In this document: piece after piece, positions 27,414-36,295 of the stretch
Layout of the letters: each line of letters opens with the position of its first letter
Numbering within the stretch: the first letter of the stretch is position 1
DNA from: Dysgonomonas sp. HDW5A
Lineage (GTDB): Bacteria > Bacteroidota > Bacteroidia > Bacteroidales > Dysgonomonadaceae
Assembly: GCF_011299555.1 (NCBI RefSeq)
Contig: NZ_CP049857.1
Coordinates: forward strand, 2,728,001-2,792,000
DNA: 64,000 nucleotides
Direction of reading: 5' to 3'
The notes under the pieces: generated by a model
The model's input: the letters and a program-made list of their open reading frames with translations, nothing else
Told to the model about the DNA's origin: nothing
Databases searched by the model: none
Position numbers and translations under genes: made by a program

Positions 27414-30400
27414 TTAGAATGTTAGATTAAGTCCGAATATGAAAGAGCGAGTTTGCGGGAATGTTCCCATATCGATGCCCAGTTGAGCAGCACTGGAGCC
27501 ATTCCAACTCAATTCAGGATCATAGCCTCTATATTTTGTAAGAGTAACAAGGTTGTCTGCCGTTCCATAGATGCTAAGAGCAGATATACCCATGGGTTGA
27601 AGCCATTTTTTCTCGAAACTGTAAGACAGAGTAAGAGCTTTCAAGCGGATATACGATCCGTCTTCAACAAATCGAGATGAATTCAATATATTCTCACTTC
27701 CCGATACAGCTCTGGGTACATCTGTAACCATACCCGGACGCATCCAGCGGTTCAGAACAGTAGTTGTTTGGTTCTTTTGGTCAAACATACCTTCAGAATC
27801 TATTCTTGTAGCATTGTAGATGTCATTTCCGTATGATCCCTGTATGAATGCAGACAAAGTGAAGTTTTTCCAGCTTACGTTGTTGGTAAAACCATATGTG
27901 AAATCGGGTTGAGCATTACCTATAACTGTTCTGTCGTTAGGGTCGGCACTACCGGTAATTCCATTGTTGTTTAAATCTCTGTATTTGATATCTCCGGTTT
28001 CGGGATCAACGCCATCAGAAATATATCCGTAGAAACTGCCCAAAGGAAGTCCTTCTCTCATAATGATAACATCCGAGTTGTTACTTTCTATTTTAGCAGT
28101 AGTATATTCGGGAGTTAAACCTAGTTTTGATAATCTGTTCTTGTTGAAAGACATATTCGCAGAAGCATCCCAAGTAACAGTTCCTGTCAGAATATGACCT
28201 GTAAGGTTGAACTCAAAACCTTTGTTAATCATCTCACCGTCATTTCTCATAGGTAGATCGCGTCCTACTGTAGATGGTAATGTGATGTAAAGTAATAAGT
28301 CGGTTGTTTTCTTGTGATACACATCAAATTCAGCGGTTAATCTGGAATCAAATAAACTAAGATCTAACCCAAGGTTAAACTGTGTAGTAGTTTCCCACTT
28401 CAAGTTGCGGTTTCCATATCTTCCTACATTGATATTCGGACCTGTTGGTGCAGCACCTGAAGTTTGCTCAGTTCTGCTGATATCGTATTTTTGAAAATAG
28501 TCGTAATTTCCAATACCATTCTGGTTACCGTTTTGTCCCCATGCCAATCTTAATTTAGCATCGTTTACAACATTGGTTAAGGGCATGAAAAACTCTTCAC
28601 TAGAAAATCTCCATCCTCCCGATACAGAAGGGAAGTATCCCCAACGGTTACCCGGAGCTAGTTTTGAAGATCCATCGGCACGAATATTGGCTGTAAATAA
28701 ATAGCGACTTTCGTAATCATACTGTACACGTCCAAGGAATGATGCTAATGTATTGGCATCTTTCGAAGTAGTAGCACTGTTGATCTTGTTTGCCATATTC
28801 AAAGTCATGGTCTCGAAGTTTGCACCTTTCACAAAATCTTCAACAGACATGTATGTATTGCTATGATTGTATTTTTGGAAAGTACCACCACCTAATAAAG
28901 ATAGATTGTGCTTGCCATCAAATTTTTTATCGTAAGTAATAATATTTTCACTCAACCATGTAGAATATTCGTCATCAGCATGTTCGCCACGTCCATTGGA
29001 ATTTCGCCCATAGTTGGTTTTTACAGGATCAATAAATTTATCCCATTTATGAGCTGTATAATCAAGAGCAAAGCTGGGCTTGAAGTGTAAGTCTTTAGTG
29101 ATTGTAAAGTCTAACCCCACATTACCCATAAAGCGGTAGTCGGAGTTCTGATCGTAAGTATCAGCTTGAGCATATGGGTTTTCCCACGATCCTTGATATG
29201 GGTTTCTGTAATACCAGCCCGGTTCAGTCGGATCCCATTTTGTCATAAATGGAGGAGTATTCAATATTGACATGATAACCCCGCCACGTCCCGAGTTAGC
29301 ATTATCAGCTACATCACGGCGTGAGGTTTTAGCAAAACTCACATTTGATGTTACTTTTAACCATTCTTTAGTCTGTGCACTGGTGTTACTTCTGAATGAA
29401 TATCGGCTGTACGATGCAGGTTTAATAATACCGCTTTCGTCCTGATAACCTCCCGAAATAAAATAATTAACCTTATCTGTACCACCTGATAAAGATACTT
29501 GGTAGTTTTGTTTTACACCTGTACTATACATTTCGTCACTCCAATTGGTGTAAGTGTTTTTCGTTCTGTCAGAATAACCCACACCATATATCTCGTCCAA
29601 CAAATCATAGTATTGGGTTGTATTTAAAGTTTTGATCGTTTTTGCCACATTCGAAAATCCGGCAAACATCGATACGCTTACTTCCGATCTTCCGGCAGAG
29701 CCTTGTTTAGTTGTGATCAAAACCACACCATTAGCTGCACGTGCACCATATATAGCTGCCGAAGAAGCATCTTTTAAGATCTGTAAACTTTCGATATCGG
29801 TTGGCGATATATTTGTAATATCATTGGTTGGTATACCGTCAACAACATAAAGAGGGTCATTACCTGCATTTAAAGATGTAGTACCACGTACACGTACGGT
29901 AAGGCCTGCACCCGGTTTTCCCGAAGGTTGAATTACCTGTACACCGGCTGCTTTACCTTGCAGAGCTTGTTGTGCCGAAATAACAGGGCGGTCGGCCCAT
30001 TCTTTCGAAGATACGCTGGCTACAGCCGTTGTAAGGTCTTTTTTTCGCATAGTACCATAACCTACTACTACAACCTCATCCAGCGATTTGCTGTCGTCTT
30101 TTAATGTAACATCGATTGTTTTTTGTCCGTTAACAGCCACTTCAGCTGTTTCCATTCCTAAATAACTGAATACAAGAGTAGCATTACCCGGTACGGATAT
30201 TGAGTAATTACCGTCAAAATCGGTAACAGTACCTGTAGCGGTATTGCCTTTTACAACAATTGTAGCACCAATAATTGCCTCTCCCGCCTGATCCTTCACA
30301 TTACCCGTTACCTGAACGGATTGTGCAAAGGCAAGTGCCGGAAGCAAGAGCAACATTATTGCCAGGCAAGTTTTTTGCCAAGACTTCATTAGTCTCATTT

Positions 30401-30425
30401 TTTTCTTACTGTTCATAGATTCCAA
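27414..30425 (-). CDS. susC: SusC/RagA-family TonB-dependent outer-membrane transporter
   Basis: 1003 residues. A signal peptide near residues 14-35 (CLAIMLLLLPALAFAQ; several upstream Met codons make the exact start uncertain), carboxypeptidase-D-like domain (VTGNVKDQAGEAIIGATIVVKG), TonB box region DEVVVVGYGT, plug domain (LQGKAAGVQVIQPSGKPG, DPLYVVDGIPTNDI) and a 22-strand barrel ending in an aromatic Phe. Imports glycan fragments with SusD. First gene of the polysaccharide-utilisation locus. Confidence 0.96.
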   Translation of the reverse strand: MESMNSKKKMRLMKSWQKTCLAIMLLLLPALAFAQSVQVTGNVKDQAGEAIIGATIVVKGNTATGTVTDFDGNYSISVPGNATLVFSYLGMETAEVAVNGQKTIDVTLKDDSKSLDEVVVVGYGTMRKKDLTTAVASVSSKEWADRPVISAQQALQGKAAGVQVIQPSGKPGAGLTVRVRGTTSLNAGNDPLYVVDGIPTNDITNISPTDIESLQILKDASSAAIYGARAANGVVLITTKQGSAGRSEVSVSMFAGFSNVAKTIKTLNTTQYYDLLDEIYGVGYSDRTKNTYTNWSDEMYSTGVKQNYQVSLSGGTDKVNYFISGGYQDESGIIKPASYSRYSFRSNTSAQTKEWLKVTSNVSFAKTSRRDVADNANSGRGGVIMSILNTPPFMTKWDPTEPGWYYRNPYQGSWENPYAQADTYDQNSDYRFMGNVGLDFTITKDLHFKPSFALDYTAHKWDKFIDPVKTNYGRNSNGRGEHADDEYSTWLSENIITYDKKFDGKHNLSLLGGGTFQKYNHSNTYMSVEDFVKGANFETMTLNMANKINSATTSKDANTLASFLGRVQYDYESRYLFTANIRADGSSKLAPGNRWGYFPSVSGGWRFSSEEFFMPLTNVVNDAKLRLAWGQNGNQNGIGNYDYFQKYDISRTEQTSGAAPTGPNINVGRYGNRNLKWETTTQFNLGLDLSLFDSRLTAEFDVYHKKTTDLLLYITLPSTVGRDLPMRNDGEMINKGFEFNLTGHILTGTVTWDASANMSFNKNRLSKLGLTPEYTTAKIESNNSDVIIMREGLPLGSFYGYISDGVDPETGDIKYRDLNNNGITGSADPNDRTVIGNAQPDFTYGFTNNVSWKNFTLSAFIQGSYGNDIYNATRIDSEGMFDQKNQTTTVLNRWMRPGMVTDVPRAVSGSENILNSSRFVEDGSYIRLKALTLSYSFEKKWLQPMGISALSIYGTADNLVTLTKYRGYDPELSWNGSSAAQLGIDMGTFPQTRSFIFGLNLTF

Positions 30426-30828
30426 GATTTAAATTGCCATTTAATACTTAATTTATAGCTGAGATTTGTTTTCAAACCGTAATCGAACAACAATCCATAC
30501 GGTCTAAATATTGTTTTAGATTGTTCAATTAATCTGATTAATGATTTTTAGAAGCCGATAAACGGATGTAAAAGGAAGATAGTAGAGCTGAAACGGTATA
30601 TGTATTACTTAAATATTTAGTAATCATTGCGCTATGGTATTTTGGTTAAACAATGTTTAGGTTTCTGTACAAAGGTGAATAATAATTTCTGAAAAAAACG
30701 AATTTTAGTTGTTAAATATACACTAAGCTAAGTGTATTTTATGTGTTTTGTTAGTGTTTCAGGAACACGATATGTTTTTTGACATAAAAAGATGGTGGGT
30801 ACAAAAAAAAGTTTAATTTTGTCTAAAT
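30426..30828. other. divergent regulatory region between susC and the Nudix-type regulator
   Basis: No ORF. A weak -7-like CACCTTTG on the minus strand near 30671-30678 may serve susC; TAATTTTG at 30814-30821 on the plus strand probably serves the regulator. The inverted TTGTTCAATTAATCTGATTAA-like stretch near 30511-30540 could be an operator. Confidence 0.35.
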
Positions 30829-30903
30829 TAAGGTGTAAGACCTTTTATTGCTATGACAAGTATAATAACTGGAGACTATTATGATTATAAAGTCCGGCAA
30901 TAA
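30829..30903 (+). repeat. short dispersed element, long-form copy 7
   Basis: TTAAGGTGTAAGACCTT, then TTATTGC, CAAGTATAAT and closing GCAATAA, aligned with 15024-15100. It lies in the 5' region of the regulator gene. Confidence 0.75.
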
Positions 30904-30940
30904 GTATCTATTATTCCTATAACTATATATACACTTCCTA

Positions 30941-31675
30941 ATGAGTGCATCTAATATTCTTAAGAACATATCCGTTGATTGTGTTGTGTTTGGCTATGAG
31001 AGAAATGCTTTGAGAGTATTGCTCCGTCAGGAGTTTATTAATTATAGAGGACGCATTTATGAAGAATGGAAGCTTCCCGGAAACCATGTGCTGAGAGATG
31101 AAACGACCGAAGAAACGGCTGTTCGTATATTGCGTGAACAGAGTGGTATTACCGAAGATGTCTATTTGAAGCAACTAAGTGTATTTAGCGATGTTAACCG
31201 TTTGAAGTTGCGTGATCGTGATTACAAATGGAAAAAAGAACAAGGGGTAGGAGACAACAGGGTGGTAACCGTTGCTTACTATTCGTTGGTTAATATCTCC
31301 GATATAGATGCTTCGCACCTTTATAACGTAGCTCGTTGGCATAAGGTGTCGGAAGTAAAGGAGCTGATTTATGACCATAAGGACATACTGGATGCTGCAT
31401 TGATGAGGTTACGCGAGGATTTATTAAATAATCCGATCTTATTTGAGTTATTGCCCGAACTCTTTACACTGACCGAATTGCAGACTCTCTATGAAATAAT
31501 ATTGGATACCAATTTTGATAAACGTAATTTCAGACGTAAGATTTCTAATATGAAATACCTGATTCCGTCAGGAAAACGTCAGGAGAATGTCAGCCACAAA
31601 CCTGCCATGTTATATTTATTTGATCGTAAGATATACGAAAAAACAAAGCAAGACAGATTCGATTTTTCTGTTTGA
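30941..31675 (+). CDS. Nudix-fold transcriptional regulator (NrtR-like) of the GH30 locus
   Basis: 244 residues. Residues 1-150 are a Nudix domain (SVDCVVFGYERNALRVLLRQ, then WKLPGNHVLRDETTEETAVRILREQSG). The box is degenerate: where GX5EX7REUXEEXGU needs EE the protein has QS, and Asp replaces the first Glu, so hydrolase activity is unlikely. Residues 160-230 form a winged helix (LFELLPELFTLTELQTLYEIIL, FDKRNFRRKI). NrtR-type proteins use a dead Nudix domain to bind a sugar nucleotide or ADP-ribose ligand. Divergent from susC, so it is the likely local regulator. Confidence 0.88.
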   Translation: MSASNILKNISVDCVVFGYERNALRVLLRQEFINYRGRIYEEWKLPGNHVLRDETTEETAVRILREQSGITEDVYLKQLSVFSDVNRLKLRDRDYKWKKEQGVGDNRVVTVAYYSLVNISDIDASHLYNVARWHKVSEVKELIYDHKDILDAALMRLREDLLNNPILFELLPELFTLTELQTLYEIILDTNFDKRNFRRKISNMKYLIPSGKRQENVSHKPAMLYLFDRKIYEKTKQDRFDFSV

Positions 31676-31708
31676 TACTGATTCTTTTGATGAATCTAAA
31701 TTGACCAT

Positions 31709-32485
31709 ATGCAACAGCCCTTTGTTACATATCGCGAGTATTTGCCCCATCCGTTATTGCAGGATTACATAAAAACATATTGGTCTTTTGAGTTTGGTGA
31801 AGGTACAATCCAACCTTTTGACATAATACCGGATGGCTATTTCGATATGATTATCTCATTGCAGAATAATTGTATCTCAGATACTACTTTGGTTGGTATC
31901 TGGAGTAAACTCACAACTGTACAGCGCAATAAATGGAATGTTATCGGTATTCGGTTTAAACCACTGGCTTTATCGGTACTGTTAGATATGACTATCAGCG
32001 ATTTGTTGGATGGGTCGGCTTCTGTGGATTTATCCGACTGGCATCTGAATAAAAACGCTTTGAATGATAGTCTGAATGTTTCAGAGAATACGGTTTTTGA
32101 TTATCTCAATTCTCAATTTTTATTGAAATTACACTTTAATAAGCATAAACAAGATAAACGATTAACCGCACTCTTTCACTTAATTGATCGTTATCAGGGG
32201 ATAATATCGGTACAAACCATTTCGGATTCGATTGGCTTGAGTACACGGCAAATGCAGCGAAAAGTAACAGACCTGCTCGGAATAGGAACAAAAGATTATG
32301 CAAACATAATCCGTTTCAGCAATAATCTCGATTTAATAAAAGGAGATCCAGCCAATTATCAAGGATATTTCGATCAGGCACATTTTATAAAAGAGTTTAA
32401 GAGGTATACAGGTATCACTCCTTCTAAAATTGACTTGAGTAATAGTGTCCGATTTTTACAATACTATGATTTAAAGAACCCATAA
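31709..32485 (+). CDS. AraC-family transcriptional regulator
   Basis: 258 residues. N-terminal cupin-like domain with YREYLPHPLLQDYIKTYWSFEF and IIPDGYFDMIISL (DUF6597-type), C-terminal AraC helix-turn-helix (QTISDSIGLSTRQMQRKVTDLLGIGTKDYANIIRF and GYFDQAHFIKEFKRYTGITPSKI). The second HTH motif DQAHFIKEFKRYTG is intact. Followed 30 bases later by the VOC-family gene, which is probably its target. Confidence 0.88.
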   Translation: MQQPFVTYREYLPHPLLQDYIKTYWSFEFGEGTIQPFDIIPDGYFDMIISLQNNCISDTTLVGIWSKLTTVQRNKWNVIGIRFKPLALSVLLDMTISDLLDGSASVDLSDWHLNKNALNDSLNVSENTVFDYLNSQFLLKLHFNKHKQDKRLTALFHLIDRYQGIISVQTISDSIGLSTRQMQRKVTDLLGIGTKDYANIIRFSNNLDLIKGDPANYQGYFDQAHFIKEFKRYTGITPSKIDLSNSVRFLQYYDLKNP

Positions 32486-32514
32486 CTTTGCTTCTTAACT
32501 AATAATAAGCAGAA

Positions 32515-32913
32515 ATGGATATAAAAGATTTGTCTGTGTGTTTTCATACAACTAAGGCAACAGAGTGTAAAGAGTTTTATGTGAAGTATATGGGTGCTGT
32601 TGTTACATTCGATTATGAATGGTATTCAGTTGTAGCATTTGGTGATAAAAAGCAGTTTACCCTTTCTTTTATGGCTCCACAAAGCGGTGAGCCACTCTTC
32701 GAAGAGAAAGGAGTTACGCTAAACTTTAGTGTTAAGAATGTAGACGAAGAATATCAGCGATTGATTACAAGCGAGGGGCTGAAAGCAGTAAGACCTCTGG
32801 CTGATAATCCTTGGGGCGACAGGTCTTTTGCCATACTCGATCCTTTAGGTAATACACTGTACATCTATAGTGAAATTAAGCCTACAACCGAATTTGCATC
32901 GGCTTTCAAATGA
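32515..32913 (+). CDS. VOC-family (glyoxalase/bleomycin-resistance fold) protein
   Basis: 132 residues, one VOC module pair: LSVCFHTTKATECKEFYVKYMGAVVTFDYEWYSVVAF and GDRSFAILDPLGNTLYIYSEI. Metal-binding positions of glyoxalase I are not clearly all present, so it may be a binding or resistance protein. Co-directional with the AraC regulator. The exact substrate is unknown. Confidence 0.8.
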   Translation: MDIKDLSVCFHTTKATECKEFYVKYMGAVVTFDYEWYSVVAFGDKKQFTLSFMAPQSGEPLFEEKGVTLNFSVKNVDEEYQRLITSEGLKAVRPLADNPWGDRSFAILDPLGNTLYIYSEIKPTTEFASAFK

Positions 32914-32918
32914 ATAAG

Positions 32919-32952
32919 TACCCCCTCCATTCAGTAATGAATAGAGGGGGTA
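32919..32952 (+). terminator. intrinsic terminator after the VOC gene (bidirectional position)
   Basis: TACCCCCTC / GAGGGGGTA stem with an inner CATTCA/TGAATA arm, then TCCTTTT. Confidence 0.85.
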
Positions 32953-32976
32953 TCCTTTTATCGGTAAATTTATCTG

Positions 32977-33672
32977 TTATTTAATCGTTTGAGTAAATTC
33001 TTTTTCACCGGCTAAAGACAATTTATCTTGCCCGAAATTGGGGCTGTATGTTCCCGCAGGAGTATCGGATAAAATGAAATTATTACAAGCCCGCGCTACT
33101 TTGATATGGTTGGTTGCTGCTGTATTGATTGCAGATGCAGCCATACTAACTAAGGCTCCCATCAAACCGGCTCCCGAAGAGCTGATAGATGCATCGTATA
33201 TGATGTTTCCCTTGCGGTAAAATAATTCTTCGTTGTTTTGAGTAGACCTTAAAGAATATTCAACTTCAACATTGACTGTATTGGCCAATCCCGCTTTCTT
33301 TTCCCATTTATGGATCGTTGTAAATAATACAGCATCTGCACCAAGCACATCTTTAAACTTGCCTAGCGGTCCGTTTATAAATTGTTCGGCATCGTAGGCG
33401 CTTTCTGTTTTAAACATTTCCATCGTTAAGAATGGAGGGAGTACATAATATCCTTGTTCGCTTAACGGTTGAGATAAAGTCAGATAAAAGAATTCTTTAG
33501 CTTCAACATTATTTGTTTTATTGATAGGAGGCATGATGGCAATACTGGCCGGATGATTGCTGTATAATGCACCATACATCTCTTCTTTGGAGTGAGTTGG
33601 TTTAGTTGTTCCGCACGAAAATAAAAAGATGGTCGCTAAAAGTGCGAAGAAAGTTGTTCTTATGTTTTTCAT
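32977..33672 (-). CDS. GNA1162-family (DUF799) lipoprotein
   Basis: 231 residues. Lipobox IFLFSCG; MPPINKTNNVEAKEFFYLTLSQPLSEQGYYVLPPFLTMEMFK is the DUF799 core, also GADAVLFTTIHKWEKK and FYRKGNIIYD. A small-residue-rich stretch SSGAGLMGALVSMAASAINTAATNHI lies near the C terminus. Members are encoded beside CsgG-like and DUF4810 proteins, as here. An outer-membrane-associated complex is inferred; the biochemical role is unknown. Overlaps the next gene upstream by 4 bases. Confidence 0.85.
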   Translation of the reverse strand: MKNIRTTFFALLATIFLFSCGTTKPTHSKEEMYGALYSNHPASIAIMPPINKTNNVEAKEFFYLTLSQPLSEQGYYVLPPFLTMEMFKTESAYDAEQFINGPLGKFKDVLGADAVLFTTIHKWEKKAGLANTVNVEVEYSLRSTQNNEELFYRKGNIIYDASISSSGAGLMGALVSMAASAINTAATNHIKVARACNNFILSDTPAGTYSPNFGQDKLSLAGEKEFTQTIK

Positions 33673-34025
33673 TTTTCAAGCTTATTAATGATTCGAGTAA
33701 CAAATACAGATGATTCAGGATATAAGGCTATTTCTTTTTTCATCATTTCCAAGCCTTTTTCTTTCTGTCCTTTCATTACCAGAAAGTAACCATAATCGGC
33801 ACATACACCGGGAGGTACAGTTTGTCTGGTACCCTTCTGGTTATTGATGATGTTTTCGTATGCCCTCAATAAATCATCTAAGCTCTTATCTGTTCCGTTT
33901 TTCATGTAATCATACGACTCGTTCTGGTAATCGCCCCAAGTGTATAATGTTTTCTGGGACGATGTGCAGCTGACTGCCATACATAAGCACGCAAGTGCAA
34001 TTATGGGAATAATTAACTTTCTCAT
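33669..34025 (-). CDS. DUF4810 lipoprotein
   Basis: 118 residues. Lipobox CLCMAVSC, then LYTWGDYQNESYDYMKN and VPPGVCADYGYFLVMKGQKEKGLEMMKKEIALYPESSVFVTRII, the DUF4810 signature with one TPR-like helix pair. Always seen next to CsgG- and GNA1162-type genes. Probably an accessory subunit of that complex. Confidence 0.85.
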   Translation of the reverse strand: MRKLIIPIIALACLCMAVSCTSSQKTLYTWGDYQNESYDYMKNGTDKSLDDLLRAYENIINNQKGTRQTVPPGVCADYGYFLVMKGQKEKGLEMMKKEIALYPESSVFVTRIINKLEK

Positions 34026-34058
34026 AGTTCGGTTGGTGTATTTATTTAGTTGTTTAGT

Positions 34059-34397
34059 TTAAGGTAATTGTACTTTGCGTGTTTCCTGAGTGGTTACTAT
34101 AATGTCTTTTTCGTACAATACAGTGCCGTTGTGCTCCACTTTGAGGTGACGTTTGCCGCTTTTTATTACATAGGTATTTCCTTTTACCGTACGTGAGTCT
34201 ACCTTGTCAACTTTAGCTCTGAATGGTTGTGCATCATCAATATACACATCTACTCCATCCGAATACTTATCGGTGTTACCTCTTACAAACTGAAGGTAAG
34301 CTTGATTTTCGAGACCTCTCGATTCGGTTGTTCTTCCTACCGAACATGCACCCAGTACCAATACCAGAAGTGCCAATAACCAGATGTGTGTTTTCAT
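34059..34397 (-). CDS. small lipoprotein of the CsgG cluster, unknown family
   Basis: 112 residues. Lipobox VLVLGACSVGRTTESRG; a short beta-rich domain with GVDVYIDDAQPFRAKVDK and YVIKSGKRHLKVEHNGTVLYEKDIIVTTQETRKVQLP, resembling a PEGA-like domain. Overlaps the start-proximal CsgG-like gene by 4 bases, so it is translationally coupled to it. Confidence 0.7.
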   Translation of the reverse strand: MKTHIWLLALLVLVLGACSVGRTTESRGLENQAYLQFVRGNTDKYSDGVDVYIDDAQPFRAKVDKVDSRTVKGNTYVIKSGKRHLKVEHNGTVLYEKDIIVTTQETRKVQLP

Positions 34398-35335
34398 ATT
34401 TTTATCTCCTCTATGTAATAATTTTCTAATTTGCTATGATCTATTTCTCCTTGAATAAATTCAACGATTGAGAATTCCGATTCGGGATTATCTCCACCGG
34501 TAAAGGTTATTTTTATTCTGCCGGCTTCTTTACCCGGTAGCTCCATATTTAATCCTGTCTGTGGATTTTTGACTACTTTGCCTTTTTCTTTTACAATAAA
34601 CTCCTGTCCGATGGCTAACCCTTGACTTTTGCCTCCTGTTACAAACAGATTGCCATCGTCTACGGTTAAGAAATAAGCCCTCCAGGGTCTATCCATACAA
34701 TTGTTAATCACATTTTCGACAAGTTTTGAGATAGCCGCCGATATAGCTTTATCGCTAAGTGATATGTCGAAGTCGGCAGAAGCACCTACACCCAATGTCG
34801 ATTTGCTCTTAAGTTCGGCTTCCCCTTTTGCTTCTTCCGAATATATGATCTGTCCTGTCGAAACATCTATTAAACGAAGGCTGACAGCAGCTTCTGCAAT
34901 CTGCGTTTTGGTTCGCGAGATAAGATTAGCGTCGCCAATGTTTTTTCTTCCAAATTCGGTGATAGACCCTACAATAATATAGTCGGCACCAGTTCCTTTA
35001 AACCTGCTGTTGCTATTATCATTTTCGTCGAGTATCTTATCCAAATCAGAACGTTCGAGAAGTATAAACTTACCGGTAGATGCCAGTTTGTTGGAGAGAA
35101 TATCCAAGGCTTGTTTTGCCATAGGATCATGGTCACGATCATAGAAAATACCTTTTCCATACAATGTTTCATTCGAAAATCTAGCAATAGCTACTTTTCG
35201 TTTCAGAGATTTATCCAGACCTGTGGTCGGCTGTTGCACCTCGAGTTCAACTTGTGTGTTTTTCTTTTGGGCATGAAGCATAGGTAGCCCAAGTAAAAAA
35301 GTTGAAACAAGACATATCATCCTTAACTTTTTCAT
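34394..35335 (-). CDS. CsgG/HfaB-family outer-membrane protein
   Basis: 313 residues with a Sec signal peptide ending at LHAQ; no lipobox Cys is visible, unlike E. coli CsgG. CsgG core: KRKVAIARFSNETLYGKGIF, LGKQA-like ALDILSNKLASTGKFILLERSDLDKILDE, ADYIIVGSITEFGR, LRLIDVSTGQIIYSEEAKGEAE. The C-terminal part (about 220-313) is a FlgT-like domain. First gene of the four-gene cluster. CsgG makes a secretion pore for curli, but no curlin gene is here, so the exported partner is unknown. Confidence 0.86.
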   Translation of the reverse strand: MKKLRMICLVSTFLLGLPMLHAQKKNTQVELEVQQPTTGLDKSLKRKVAIARFSNETLYGKGIFYDRDHDPMAKQALDILSNKLASTGKFILLERSDLDKILDENDNSNSRFKGTGADYIIVGSITEFGRKNIGDANLISRTKTQIAEAAVSLRLIDVSTGQIIYSEEAKGEAELKSKSTLGVGASADFDISLSDKAISAAISKLVENVINNCMDRPWRAYFLTVDDGNLFVTGGKSQGLAIGQEFIVKEKGKVVKNPQTGLNMELPGKEAGRIKITFTGGDNPESEFSIVEFIQGEIDHSKLENYYIEEIKI

Positions 35336-35473
35336 ACGTTTAGTCGTTTTTTTAGTGCTGTTGAATATTTAGATTTACTTATTTAGGCAGAAGAATTTAT
35401 TGAATTGTACTAGTATCAAAGATTAATAGATTTATGCTTTTACTTAATGAGATTATATAACGAATACTTATCG

Positions 35474-35481
35474 CAAATTTA
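35474..35481 (-). promoter_or_regulatory. promoter -7 element of the CsgG cluster
   Basis: TAAATTTG on the minus strand with a TTTG -33 box about 19 bases further upstream; about 140 bases before the start codon. Confidence 0.5.
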
Positions 35482-35707
35482 ACTAAATACTTATTCGCTC
35501 AAAGAAAATTGCCTGAAATCTTACAATAAAATGAATAAAAAATACTTTTAATCTCATCGCCTAAAAAGAGAATGCTGTTTTCTGATATTTTTTGATGTTC
35601 GATATTCAAAAATTAGATGAGTTTTTATTTAATTCAAATACATATCAAGAATATATATTGATTAAATCGTTATAGTCTGGTCGAGATTGTTTTAATCTTA
35701 TTTTATA

Positions 35708-35737
35708 TTGCATGATAGGAATAAATTTTTAACTTTG
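35708..35737 (+). promoter_or_regulatory. promoter of the GA-repeat leader
   Basis: TTG at 35708-35710, a 19-base spacer and TAACTTTG at 35730-35737, an excellent Bacteroidetes -33/-7 pair. The transcript should start near 35744, 23 bases before the leader ATG. Confidence 0.75.
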
Positions 35738-35766
35738 CCTCTGTAAAATAACTATTTACAGTGATA

Positions 35767-35907
<141 letters not shown>

Positions 35908-35935
35908 CAACCGTGCTGGTAATAAAAATATTTTA

Positions 35936-35958
35936 GGCGGATTTTTCCGTCTTTTTTT
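35936..35958 (+). terminator. leader intrinsic terminator 1
   Basis: GGCGGA / TCCGTC stem with a TTTT loop, then seven T. It begins 29 bases after the present stop codon of the leader ORF. Confidence 0.7.
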
Positions 35959-36120
35959 ATTATTGTGTATTTGTGACTCTAGAGTTTTTGTTTTAGAGTA
36001 TTTCCCCGATAATTATATTAATAGTTGTTTTGGCAAACACTTTCGTGTAGCTAATTTGTTTTTTTGTTGTCGTTCAAAGTCGGCACGAATGATTCGTTTG
36101 CTTATGGAACAACTGTGTCC

Positions 36121-36159
36121 GGCAGTGGCATGTAGTGATTACATGTTACTGCCTTTTTT
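36121..36159 (+). terminator. leader intrinsic terminator 2
   Basis: GGCAGT-ggc-ATGTA, GTGAT loop, TACAT-gtt-ACTGCC, then six T. It lies 137 bases before the first structural gene, and no other promoter is evident between. Confidence 0.85.
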
Positions 36160-36295
36160 CGTAAAAAATCATCAACACATCAGAAGTAAACCAAGGGTGA
36201 GAAACAATCTTTACCGCAAATTGCCTCATAAGCCTTGTGTATGCAGGCTAAACTAAGAATTTATTAAACTAAACACTAATAATATAAACATAGAG

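Noticed and set aside
35963-36256. 97-codon ATG ORF between the GA repeat and the operon
   Set aside because: It runs through both intrinsic terminators and is Cys/Phe/Leu-rich from T-runs. It is only meaningful as the readthrough part of the leader in another repeat state, not as a separate gene.
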